Of a stretch of 64,000 nt of DNA, positions 38,203 through 45,606 are shown piece by piece (the stretch's first letter is position 1; every line of letters begins with the position of its first letter). The translations under genes were made by a program, and so were the position numbers. The notes under the pieces are model-generated. The model was not told the DNA's origin. It worked only from the letters and a program-made list of their open reading frames with translations, and made no database searches. The stretch is taken from contig JAQGMC010000088.1 of NCBI GenBank assembly GCA_028292545.1, forward strand, positions 1-64,000, written 5' to 3'. Origin of the DNA: Paucimonas sp. (GTDB lineage: Bacteria > Pseudomonadota > Gammaproteobacteria > Burkholderiales > Burkholderiaceae_D).

Positions 38203-38430
38203 GAGAAGTGGCTGGCGGATGGACGCATCGCCAATAGCACGAAGGCGATGCGTTAGCATCGTCAATCTGGAGATCCTGCCGGTCTTCGCCTATCGGCAGC
38301 TGAACGAAATCACCGCCGATAAACTGCGCGTCTTGCGCAACGAGGTGAAGGCGCGTGTGCGCCCGCCACTGCAGCACACGTTCGCGGTGATCGTGAAGCA
38401 GGTCTATGCCTTCGCCCCCGGCACGACGTG
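38203..38430 (+). pseudogene. Frameshifted fragment of a tyrosine-type (P4-like) integrase
   Basis: First piece, frame of 38203: EKWLADGRIANSTKAMR, then a stop. After a +1 shift near 38250 the reading continues VSIVNLEILPVFAYRQLNEI, then TADKLRVLRNEVKARV and HTFAVIVKQVYAFA. This is the SAM-like core-binding region of phage-type integrases (ILPVFG-RL-EIT-DLR-L and HVRDIVKQVYAFA). Neither the N-terminal arm-binding domain nor the catalytic domain is found, so the gene is dead. It starts 33 bp after guaA. Confidence 0.75.
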
Positions 38431-38668
38431 AGGTGGAGCAACCCAGCCGAGGGCGTTGGGCCATGGTGAGCAGCCGGCGTCGGGGACGCACCGCGAAAAT
38501 CCATTGCACCGCTCGTTGCCAGATGCTCGATGCCGCGTCAATCACAGATGGTTCGTAAAGGAAACTTGCCTGGGTCGGCCAGCACGACAACCCGTAGGCA
38601 CTGTTTTCGGGGCAGACGGGGCCGTCATAATTCGATAAAATGCATGAAACTTCAATGAAAAACCAGTC
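38431..38668 (+). other. Non-coding accessory sequence between integrase remnant and AbiEi-like gene
   Basis: No intact gene or clear repeat. AT-richer only near 38625-38645 (CATAAT, GATAAAAT), a plausible promoter area for the toxin-antitoxin pair. A copy of the guaA 3' end that would mark an attachment site was not found. Confidence 0.4.
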
Positions 38669-39280
38669 ATGCCTGCCACCGCTCCACCTCCTGCTGATTC
38701 CCTCCGAGGCGCCGTTGCGCGCCTTGCGGGTGAGCTGCAGGCCGGCCGCGTCTATCGGAGGGAAGATCTTGCCCGTCTGTCCACCGCGGTGGACAGACAT
38801 TTGCGCGAGCTCGTGGCTACCGGAACGCTGAAGAAGCTCGCGCAGGGCCTGTACTACGCACCGAAGCAATCCAGCTTCGGTCCGCTGCCGCCCGCCGATG
38901 AGCAAGTGGTGGGTGGCTTTCTGCGTGACAAAAACTTTCTCGTGTTCTCTCCATCGGCCTACAACGCGGTAGGCCTGGGCACCACGCAGCTCTACAACCG
39001 CACGCTGGTCTACAACCACAAGCGCCATGGCGTCTTCCGGCTCGGCAACCGGCAGTTTGAATTCCGCATGAAGCCGCGCTTTCCAAAGAAGCTCACGCCC
39101 GAGTTTCTGTATGTCGACCTGCTCAACAATCTCGAAGAGTTGGCAGAGGACCGCGATGCGGTCGTGCGCCAGGCGCGCAACAAGCTGCCGTCTTTCGACT
39201 TGGTCCGACTTCAACGCGCAGCCGACAGCTTTGGCAGCGTGGCAACGCGCAAGCGCTTGCGGGAGTGGGCGGGTGCCTGA
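38669..39280 (+). CDS. AbiEi-like antitoxin / transcriptional regulator (DUF6088-type)
   Basis: 203 residues. N-terminal winged-helix-like region (GRVYRREDLARLSTAVDRHLRELVATGTLKKLAQGLYY), then a C-terminal domain with FLVFSPSAYNAVGLGTTQLYNRTLVYNHKRHG and FEFRMKPRFPKKLT. This layout matches AbiEi antitoxins of type IV toxin-antitoxin systems, which repress their operon and counter the nucleotidyltransferase toxin. The toxin gene overlaps its end by 8 bp. No strong ribosome-binding site at ATG 38669. Located just after an integrase remnant, so probably acquired. Confidence 0.82.
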   Translation: MPATAPPPADSLRGAVARLAGELQAGRVYRREDLARLSTAVDRHLRELVATGTLKKLAQGLYYAPKQSSFGPLPPADEQVVGGFLRDKNFLVFSPSAYNAVGLGTTQLYNRTLVYNHKRHGVFRLGNRQFEFRMKPRFPKKLTPEFLYVDLLNNLEELAEDRDAVVRQARNKLPSFDLVRLQRAADSFGSVATRKRLREWAGA

Positions 39281-40217
39281 CTTCCTGCACGAAAGGCGGG
39301 ATTTCGACCAGTTGCTGACGCTCGTCGCCGACGAGCGCGGACTCGATCCTATGCTGGTCGAAAAGGACTACTGGATCATGCATTGCCTGTGGGGTCTTCA
39401 GGCCCAAGGCTTTCAGTTCGAGTTGAAGGGGGGGACTTCCCTGTCAAAGGGGTTCGGCGTCATACACCGCTTTTCCGAGGACATCGACATCCGCATAGAG
39501 CCGCTCGAAGGCATGGATGTGAAGACAGGGCGCAACCAGGACAAGCCCGCTCACGTCGCTTCGCGCCGCGCTTACTACGATGAGCTTGCAGCACGTATCC
39601 GCATACCTGGCATCGACAGCGTGGCGCGCGATGCGCAGTTTGATGACGACAAGATGCGCAGTGCCGGCATCCGGCTGAATTACACGCCACGTGCCGCTGC
39701 ATTGGCAGGCGTCAAGGACGGCATTCTGTTGGAGCTGGGTTTTGACGACACTGCACCCAATCGGCCGGTCACCATTTCTTCATGGGCCCTCGATGTCGCC
39801 CGTGACCGAGGCGTCGATGTGTTCGACAACCGTGCCGTAGCCGTGCCCTGCTATGTGCCGACGCATACCTTTGTGGAGAAGCTCCAGACGATCTCTACCA
39901 AATTTCGCCTGTTGGGCGATGCGCAGGCGTTCCCCGGCAACTTCCTGCGGCACTACTACGACGTGTACTGCCTTCTCGGCTTGGAGGAGGTGCAGGCCTT
40001 CATGCGCGAGTCCGCTTACCAGCAGCGCAAGGCGCAGCGCTTTCGGAGCGGTGACGAGCAGGTGATTGCCCGAAACCCCGCTTTCGTCCTGGCCGACTCT
40101 GCGCAACGGGAGCGTTTTGCGCTGGAGTATCGCAAGACAGAAGCCCTGTACTACCAAGGGCAGCCGGATTTCGATGCGCTAGTGGCCCGGATTCATCAAT
40201 ACATCGACGCAATGTGA
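39273..40217 (+). CDS. AbiEii-like nucleotidyltransferase toxin
   Basis: 314 residues. Nucleotidyltransferase signature: LKGGTSLSKGF (about 51-61) followed by RFSEDIDIRIE, where D70 and D72 of SEDID are the metal-binding pair. Later blocks THTFVEKLQTISTKFR and HYYDVYCLL match the AbiEii/AbiGii toxin family, which adds nucleotides to tRNA or other targets. Start GTG 39273 is preferred: GGGAG lies 7 bp upstream and the ORF overlaps the antitoxin stop. A longer frame from 39111 only reads the antitoxin gene out of frame. Active-site residues appear intact. Confidence 0.88.
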   Translation: MPDFLHERRDFDQLLTLVADERGLDPMLVEKDYWIMHCLWGLQAQGFQFELKGGTSLSKGFGVIHRFSEDIDIRIEPLEGMDVKTGRNQDKPAHVASRRAYYDELAARIRIPGIDSVARDAQFDDDKMRSAGIRLNYTPRAAALAGVKDGILLELGFDDTAPNRPVTISSWALDVARDRGVDVFDNRAVAVPCYVPTHTFVEKLQTISTKFRLLGDAQAFPGNFLRHYYDVYCLLGLEEVQAFMRESAYQQRKAQRFRSGDEQVIARNPAFVLADSAQRERFALEYRKTEALYYQGQPDFDALVARIHQYIDAM

Positions 40218-40553
40218 GAAGACGCATGCTGGATCGGTACCACTTGCACGGCAAGGCGCTCGAAGCCTCGCGTAGCGCGCGACGCTGGCCGGCACGTCCC
40301 GCACGTCGGCCGACGCCTAGGATTCCTGAGGGGGCAGCCGGCCTCTATATCCTTCTACCCGGAGACGGTACCTGCCGCGCTCCTGCGCGTGCAGACGCCG
40401 CCCGACAGTACGCAGGTCAGGCGATTTCGTTACGATCACCGCTACCGGTACATCAAGAGGCGGTCGCACTCGTATGACGTCCACTTGTAGCGCCGGCTCA
40501 CGACACGCCGCACCACCTGATACAACAAGGCCCCGTTCCCCGGGGCCTTTCTT
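40218..40553. other. Gap after the AbiE-like pair (336 bp)
   Basis: No supported gene. A frame covering about 40340-40488 ends FRYDHRYRYIKRRSHSYDVHL and stops, but has no start or ribosome-binding site and may be a remnant. The region ends in a terminator. It probably forms the right flank of the accessory segment. Confidence 0.4.
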
Positions 40554-40554
40554 T
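40527..40554 (+). terminator. Intrinsic terminator at right edge of the accessory segment
   Basis: AAGGCCCC (40527-40534) pairs with GGGGCCTT (40542-40549), followed by TCTTTT. The tail abuts the stop codon of the convergent CAP-domain gene. Confidence 0.82.
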
Positions 40555-41303
40555 TAACGCGGGCGGCCTTCCACCAGCGTCCAGTAGTCGTCGTACTGCG
40601 TATTGGCCGTACCCAGCACGCAGGCCGCGCCCATTTCAGTCACGCGTGCGCTCATGATGTTGGCGCAGTGGCCGGGGCTTCCCAGCCAGCCATCCACCGT
40701 GCGGTCCACGGTATGGTAGCTGGCCGAAATATTTTCGGTATAGCTGCCCCAGTTGTAGCCGGCCCGGGTCATGCGCGTGCCGGCAGAACTGCCGTCCGAA
40801 CCGGTATGCGAGAAAAGATTGTTGTTCACCATGTCGGCCGAATGTGCGGCGGCCGCGGCGAATAATTTGTCGTTCCAGCTCAGCGGCGCAACCGCAGGAT
40901 AGAAGGTGCCACCGCAAGAACGCGCCACGGCGCGTGCTGCGTTGATGCGCTCCATCATCCGCTTCTGGAAGTCAGCTATGCCGCACGTCGATTTTGCCGG
41001 CAGCGTGGCGACCGTGGTTGTGCTTCCACCGGTGCTCACAGGAGGCGTCGTCGTGCCGGTGCTCGGCGTGGTTGTGGTCGGGCTGGTAGGCGAAGTTGTC
41101 GGCGCGGGGACGGTCGTCGTTTCGGTGCGGCGCCAGGTACGGCGGGCCAGGGTGGTCACGCCATCGTCGGTTTCCGACCCGGTCGTCGCCGCGGCGGATT
41201 GGTTGGCGTCCGTTGCAGCCGCGGAGTTTTCACCGCCACCGCCGCCACAGGCGACCAGCGCAGCGGATGCCAGCAAGAGCAGGGGTACTAGTTCTCGTTT
41301 CAT
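40554..41303 (-). CDS. CAP/SCP-domain lipoprotein
   Basis: 249 residues. Signal MKRELVPLLLLASAALVAC with lipobox LVAC; a Thr/Pro/Ser-rich stalk (~70 residues of TTTP and TSPT steps); then a CAP domain: MMERINAARAVARSCGG, LSWNDKLFAAAAAHSADMVNNNLFSHTG, TENISASYHTVDRTVDGWLGSPGHCANIM, and YWTLVEGRP. The CAP site residues (His in FSHTG, Glu in TENI, His in PGHC) are present. GGGAGTGAA precedes ATG 41303. Outer-membrane or periplasmic; CAP proteins bind lipids or act on envelope targets, and the role here is unknown. Confidence 0.93.
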   Translation of the reverse strand: MKRELVPLLLLASAALVACGGGGGENSAAATDANQSAAATTGSETDDGVTTLARRTWRRTETTTVPAPTTSPTSPTTTTPSTGTTTPPVSTGGSTTTVATLPAKSTCGIADFQKRMMERINAARAVARSCGGTFYPAVAPLSWNDKLFAAAAAHSADMVNNNLFSHTGSDGSSAGTRMTRAGYNWGSYTENISASYHTVDRTVDGWLGSPGHCANIMSARVTEMGAACVLGTANTQYDDYWTLVEGRPR

Positions 41304-41555
41304 TTCACTCCCTAATTTACGCGTCGCGAGTCTCAAAGCGCTCGCATGACAGGGAGTCAGAACATTGCCTTATGGGAAAAGTTTCGCGCTGGCACAAAGC
41401 GATTCACGATTGTGGGCGATTGCCGATTCGACCAAGAAAAGGTAGCGCGGCAAAGGACGGAGACCGCATGCGGCAGAGGCGTGAACCCAGTCTCCCGTGG
41501 TGCGATCTCCGCCCAATCCAGGCGTGCTTCGGAAAAAAACGGGAAGAGCGAGTGT

Positions 41556-41951
41556 TTACGTGACGCCGGCTTTAGCAAAGACCGTGGCTGCAGGCAGGCC
41601 GGTGAAATGTGCGTCGCAAGTCAGCAGGCCTGCGCGTTGCTGGCGCGCCGTGGCATAGACAATAGCGTCGGCCGTGGCCAGTTTATGTTCGCGGTGCAGA
41701 TCAGCGGCCATGATGGCCAAGCTTGTATCGAGCGGCACGATAATGCATTTCTGCGTATAGGCGAGGACCTGGTCCGCTTTTTCCTCACCCAATTCGCGCA
41801 TCACCCATTTCGATAGCTCGAGCTGGACAATCGTCGGCACGATGCAATGAGACTTTACGGGGAAAACCTTCGACAGCTTCACGCCCACCACGCTTCCAGT
41901 CAGCCATTCAATCCAGGCCGAGGTATCGACGACGCAGGGCTGCGGCGCCAT
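41556..41951 (-). CDS. vapC: PIN-domain RNase toxin (VapC-like)
   Basis: 131 residues. Acidic PIN residues: first Asp in VVDTSAWIEW (residue 9), Glu in VQLELSKW, Asp in TADAIVYATA, and a final Asp in LLTCDAHFTGL. VapC toxins cut tRNA or rRNA and are neutralised by the partner encoded just upstream. Its ATG overlaps the antitoxin stop (ATGA), giving tight coupling. Catalytic residues look intact. Confidence 0.94.
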   Translation of the reverse strand: MAPQPCVVDTSAWIEWLTGSVVGVKLSKVFPVKSHCIVPTIVQLELSKWVMRELGEEKADQVLAYTQKCIIVPLDTSLAIMAADLHREHKLATADAIVYATARQQRAGLLTCDAHFTGLPAATVFAKAGVT

Positions 41952-42163
41952 CAGAAACGATCGCCCCGGTCGCGATAATCTTCCGTATTCGCCCCCTTGG
42001 CTATTCCGGCCAGTTGTTCGAATTCGGGAACGGGCATAAGCAGCACGCCTTGTCCCTTCGGTATGAAGACAAATTCCTGGCCGGCTTCCCAGTGTTGCTG
42101 CTCACGTACGGCCTTGGGGATGGAGATCTGGAACTTGCTCGACAGTGTCGCAGTGGCCTGCAT
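41951..42163 (-). CDS. AbrB/MazE-type antitoxin of the VapC toxin
   Basis: 70 residues with a swapped-hairpin AbrB domain: ATLSSKFQISIPKAVREQQHWEAGQEFVFIPKGQGVLLMPV. It binds the operon promoter and, with its C-terminus (NTEDYRDRGDRF), the toxin. GAGGTAAGAA precedes the ATG. Forms a two-gene operon with the PIN toxin. Confidence 0.93.
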   Translation of the reverse strand: MQATATLSSKFQISIPKAVREQQHWEAGQEFVFIPKGQGVLLMPVPEFEQLAGIAKGANTEDYRDRGDRF

Positions 42164-42235
42164 TTCTTACCTCGTATTGATCGATAAGCAGATGGTAAGA
42201 ATAACACGGCTTGGTCGGCGGCGGCGGGCAGATGT

Positions 42236-42260
42236 AAAAGCGCCGCCCGCGCTGGGCGGC
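42236..42260 (-). terminator. Terminator of the 43-residue peptide gene
   Basis: Read on the minus strand, GCCGCCC (42260-42254) and GGGCGGC (42248-42242) enclose a 5-nt loop and are followed by GC and TTTT. It lies 8 bp after the stop of the small gene, which supports that gene being transcribed. Confidence 0.75.
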
Positions 42261-42268
42261 CGGCTTGA

Positions 42269-42400
42269 TTAACGCAGCCGGGCGCTCGCGGCCAGGGCAC
42301 CGGAAGCCTCGGCCTGGCCCGCATTGGCACGGGAAGACAGCACGCTCCAGGCCAGGAACAGCATGCTCAGCACGGCATATTTATTCAGTTTCGGGCTCAT
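42269..42400 (-). CDS. 43-residue putative secreted/membrane peptide
   Basis: Reads MSPKLNKYAVLSMLFLAWSV followed by LSSRANAGQAEASGALAASARLR. Positive N-terminus, hydrophobic core and an AxA-like site (RANAG) make it look like a signal peptide with a ~16-residue mature tail, or a single-pass membrane peptide. Weak ribosome-binding site (GGTGTGG). A well-placed intrinsic terminator follows. It lies between the VapBC pair and the DsbA-family gene, on the same strand as both. No family recognised. Confidence 0.55.
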   Translation of the reverse strand: MSPKLNKYAVLSMLFLAWSVLSSRANAGQAEASGALAASARLR

Positions 42401-42466
42401 CAACCACACCAACAAGAAACCAGACGGGTGTGTAGCGCGATCGCGGTTTCGGTTCCAACCTCCGGC

Positions 42467-43129
42467 CTAGGTTGCGGTTGTTGCGTAGTCAGCCGCCAAC
42501 TGGCGCAGGGCGGACACGAACACTTCTACCGGCTGCCCACCCTGCACCAGGTGGCGCTCATTGATGATCACTGACGGGACGGAATGGATTCCCAGGTCCA
42601 GGTAGTACTGCTCACGTTCGCGCACCTGCTGCGCGTACTCGTCGGATGCAAGGATGGCGCGGGCACGGGCTTCATCCAGCCCGGCTTCGCGCGCCAGGCT
42701 GGCCAGCACCTCCGGGTCGGATGGATTGCGGCCTTCGGACAGATAGGCCTTCAGCAAGCCTTGCTTGAGCGCCAGCTGTCGTCCCTCTTCCTCTGCCCAA
42801 TGCAGCAGCCGGTGGGCGTCGAACGTGTTGTAGACCCGCGAGCGCCGCTCCAGGTCGAAGGCGAAGCCGACTTCTGCGCCGCGCCGGGCAATCACTTCCT
42901 GGTTGGCTTGCATCTGCTCCACCGTGCCGCCGTACTTTTGCGTCAGGTGCTCCATCGTGTCCTGCCCCTCCGGGCCCATGCCGGGATTCAGTTCGAAAGG
43001 CTGGAAATGCAAGTCGGCCTGCACCTCGCCCACCAGCTTTTGCAAAGCCAGTTGCAGGGCATTGAGGCCGACGGCGCACCAAGGGCAAGCAACGTCGGAA
43101 ACGAAGTCGATTTTCAATCTGGCTGTCAT
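42467..43129 (-). CDS. DsbA-family (FrnE-like) oxidoreductase
   Basis: 220 residues. Thioredoxin-fold with CPWC active site in DFVSDVACPWCAVGL and a helical insertion (YNTFDAHRLLHWAEEEGRQ is the typical FrnE block), ending GIHSVPSVIINERHLVQGGQPVEVF, which carries the cis-Pro. There is no signal peptide, so it is cytoplasmic; FrnE-type proteins act as thiol isomerases or in polyketide or stress pathways. AAAAGGACAGAAC sets ATG 43129; a longer frame adds 28 residues without homology. Confidence 0.94.
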   Translation of the reverse strand: MTARLKIDFVSDVACPWCAVGLNALQLALQKLVGEVQADLHFQPFELNPGMGPEGQDTMEHLTQKYGGTVEQMQANQEVIARRGAEVGFAFDLERRSRVYNTFDAHRLLHWAEEEGRQLALKQGLLKAYLSEGRNPSDPEVLASLAREAGLDEARARAILASDEYAQQVREREQYYLDLGIHSVPSVIINERHLVQGGQPVEVFVSALRQLAADYATTAT

Positions 43130-43282
43130 GTTCTGTCCTTTTGTGCGGCGTTTCCACATGGGTTTGATTTGCCACGGCAAAAGCAAGCCGTGGGTTAAGT
43201 TTTGATCAATCAACGCAATTGCACTGTTGATAACGTGGAACGGTCGTCTTCTGGCCCACCTCGTTACCCTGGAGCTTTTCCA

Positions 43283-44713
43283 ATGCGTTTATCTATTCAC
43301 GCCCGACCACAAGCCGCGCGTACCGTCCTTGCCCTGATTTTAGCCTCCTTGCTTCCGGGTTGCGGCGGCGGTTCATCCAGCGCCCCGGCTAGCGGCGTCG
43401 CAACCAGCAACGCTGGCAACGTGGCCAATGGCGGCACGCTGGCAGCCCTGACTATGTCTTGTCCGGATGGCGCCGGCTGGCAGTGCAGCGGCGAAACAGT
43501 GCTGCAAACGGACAATGGCATTTCCCTGACACGTTCAGGCGTGGAAGCCTTCGGCAAATCCACCAATGACCTGCAGCCCGTCATCGAGCAAGTCGGTCGC
43601 GCAATCGGCATGATGCCCGCCACCGGCGGCACGGCTGAAGTGCGGGTGCGCAAGGATGCGAACGGCGCCGTCAGTTCGCCCGCCGTCCTGCTGTCCAACC
43701 TCGACATCAGCTGGGACGCCAAGACCGACCGACCGATCATCATCGAAACGTTCATGACGGCGCCCGGACGAGTAGAGCTCGATGCCAATCGTGCGCTGGC
43801 CTTCCGTCCGCTGCCGCCCGTCACCGACGAAGCTTTTTGGGACATGGCGACCAAGGGCCAAGGCGGCACCAAGCTGAACTACGCCAACAATTCTTATTTC
43901 CCGCGCGCCGAGCCGGGACGCTGCCCGGCTGACCTGGTGCCCTGCCCAACCAAGGAATCCGATGGTGTGAATTACAAGCAGGGCGATTGGCGCACCGGTG
44001 GCATAGAACCAGACCTGACGGTGGGCGGACGCCTGCATGAAGATGGCGATGCGGCCGCCGGTATCGGCCATGATGCCAATGGCAACGTCACCTATTTCGG
44101 CGGATCGACTGCGCCGGGCGTGCCGTTCCCCGGATCGAAAGGCTATCGCACCCTGGATAACTGGAGCCTGCGTTACGCCAACTTCGCAACCTGGTCGACG
44201 CAAGACACGGTCAACATCCTGGAATGGGGCGGCTTGTTTGAACATAACCGCGGCCGTCGCGGCGTGCTGGCCTTCGGTGACGTAACTGATCCGGCTACCG
44301 TACCCGCCAGTGGCTCGGCCAGTTACACCGGCGTGGCTTACGGCTGGTATTCGGTGAACGCAAAAGACGATCCGATCGTGTTCCGGGCTGCAGCGACGGC
44401 GACCGTGAATTTCGCCACGCGCCAGGTTTCGGTTGCACTGGCCAACTCTGTCATCTTCGATGCCAGCCTGGCGCCGGTTCCCACGTCGGTGTCGACCAAT
44501 ATCACACTCGGCAGCGGTGCCCAAGGCAACTATGCAACCGGCACGGCCGCAAATGCAGCCATGGCTGGTGGCTTGAGCGCGCGTTTCTTTGGTCCGGTCG
44601 TCACCACTGGCAACAGCGGTGCCGGACCGGCTGAACTGGCAGGCGTGTTCTCGATGAACAATGCCGGCAGCGGCCAGTTCTCCCTCGGCGGTTTCATCGG
44701 CAGCAAGCGCTGA
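43283..44713 (+). CDS. TbpB-like surface lipoprotein (transferrin-binding-protein-like domain)
   Basis: 476 residues. Signal with lipobox LLPGC, then a Gly/Ser-rich stalk. The C-terminal ~150 residues form a predicted eight-stranded barrel ending ARFFGPVVTTGNSGAGPAEL, AGVFSM, and GGFIG. ARFFGP--AELAGVF is the signature of TbpB/HphA-type beta-barrel domains in surface lipoproteins, often exported by Slam. TGGIEPDLTVGGRL and NWSLRYANFATWS are further strands. GGAGCTTTTCCA precedes ATG 43283. No Slam or TonB receptor gene is in view, so ligand and export route are unknown. Confidence 0.78.
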   Translation: MRLSIHARPQAARTVLALILASLLPGCGGGSSSAPASGVATSNAGNVANGGTLAALTMSCPDGAGWQCSGETVLQTDNGISLTRSGVEAFGKSTNDLQPVIEQVGRAIGMMPATGGTAEVRVRKDANGAVSSPAVLLSNLDISWDAKTDRPIIIETFMTAPGRVELDANRALAFRPLPPVTDEAFWDMATKGQGGTKLNYANNSYFPRAEPGRCPADLVPCPTKESDGVNYKQGDWRTGGIEPDLTVGGRLHEDGDAAAGIGHDANGNVTYFGGSTAPGVPFPGSKGYRTLDNWSLRYANFATWSTQDTVNILEWGGLFEHNRGRRGVLAFGDVTDPATVPASGSASYTGVAYGWYSVNAKDDPIVFRAAATATVNFATRQVSVALANSVIFDASLAPVPTSVSTNITLGSGAQGNYATGTAANAAMAGGLSARFFGPVVTTGNSGAGPAELAGVFSMNNAGSGQFSLGGFIGSKR

Positions 44714-44845
44714 GGGCAGGGCGGCGATTGAAGGGTGACTTGCGAACGCTGATCGGCAAACGCTGATCAGCAACCGCTGAACTTGTGCAGCGCGCCGGGC
44801 ACTTCCTCCCCCCGGCGCAGGTCACATCGCCAAGGAGGGCAAACC

Positions 44846-45133
44846 ATGAGCCAGCCGGTGATGAAAGTTTTCGACCAGCCAGATGTTGCCAGTCAAGCTC
44901 GCGACGCGCTGCTTGCAAGCGGCTTCGATCCATCGATAGTCGAACTGCAGGCGCGCGACGATGAGGCAGGGCCAGTAGAGGGCAACTTCGTGTGCCTGGA
45001 TCATGATGCCAAGCCACGGGTATTCCACCGCTGCACGCTGTTGCTGACCGTGGGCACGACGAGCGAGGATGAGGCGCGCAGGGCAAGCGCCATACTGCGC
45101 GACTTCAATGCCTGCGCCGGCCCGCGCCAGTGA
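44846..45133 (+). CDS. Small protein related to the N-domain of the stress protein at 23.5 kb
   Basis: 95 residues. MSQPVMKVFDQPDVASQARDALLASGF aligns with MENAVIGVFDDYTHARDAADALIAAGF of the large stress protein, and TLLLTVGTTSEDEARRASAIL with SFLVTVEAEGEDQMNHARDVL. It is therefore a stand-alone YflT-like domain. AAGGAGGGCAAACC precedes the ATG. Cytoplasmic; a stress role is inferred only from the domain. The 130 bp upstream contain short imperfect repeats of AACGCTGATCGGCA (44746-44780). Confidence 0.8.
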   Translation: MSQPVMKVFDQPDVASQARDALLASGFDPSIVELQARDDEAGPVEGNFVCLDHDAKPRVFHRCTLLLTVGTTSEDEARRASAILRDFNACAGPRQ

Positions 45134-45163
45134 AGCGCCATGCCTGCGCCTGCGTCCCGCCTT

Positions 45164-45349
45164 TCAGACCCCGAGCCCGGAAGAGGGGTGCGCTGGCGGT
45201 TCCTTGACTGGTGGCGTGCGATCGGGATTGGGCTCGCGCACGCGTGGATCCTGCTCGGGCGGACGGTCGGGCGGCGTGTCCTCGGGCAGGCCTGGAACGC
45301 GGTTGGGCGCGCCAGCGCGTGCATTGAAGCGATTCATCATTTGCCGCAT
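45164..45349 (-). CDS. Proline-rich small protein
   Basis: 61 residues: MRQMMNRFNARAGAPNRVPG, then a Pro/Asp/Glu/Arg-rich tail (EDTPPDRPPEQDPRVREPNP and PPVKEPPAHPSSGLGV). GATGGAGACAAT directly before the ATG is a good ribosome-binding site. Disordered, cytoplasmic; similar Pro-rich small proteins are common but uncharacterised in Burkholderiales. Convergent with the 95-residue gene. Confidence 0.55.
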   Translation of the reverse strand: MRQMMNRFNARAGAPNRVPGLPEDTPPDRPPEQDPRVREPNPDRTPPVKEPPAHPSSGLGV

Positions 45350-45606
45350 ATTGTCTCCATCAGGCAGGCCCTTGCCGGCCGCTATCACAGCAGTGCAACA
45401 CAAAGCGGGCGCGCCTGCTTTGCCATTGCTCACCAGGACACGCAAAGCCCGCCGCCAATTCAGTGGCAGGCACAAATTTGCGCAGCGTCAACCACCTTCC
45501 AGAAACACTTTACGCGTCGGCGCTGTCTTCTGAATAAGGCGCGAAACGTGCGCCTGTCCCCGCGCCTGCCTCTTGATGCGCCCACTCGCTGCGCAGCTTC
45601 CGCCAG

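Noticed and set aside
36719-39214. Long open frame (831 codons) on the minus strand across guaA and the accessory segment
   Set aside because: Antisense to the well-conserved guaA and AbiEi-like genes; composition is His/Ala/Gln-rich as expected for a GC-rich shadow frame. No motif or ribosome-binding site.
40340-40488. Short frame ending FRYDHRYRYIKRRSHSYDVHL
   Set aside because: No start codon context, no ribosome-binding site and no homology recognised; kept only as a possible remnant.
38150-40560. Attachment-site duplication of the guaA 3' end
   Set aside because: No second copy of the last ~15 bases of guaA was found by eye up to the terminator near 40.5 kb.
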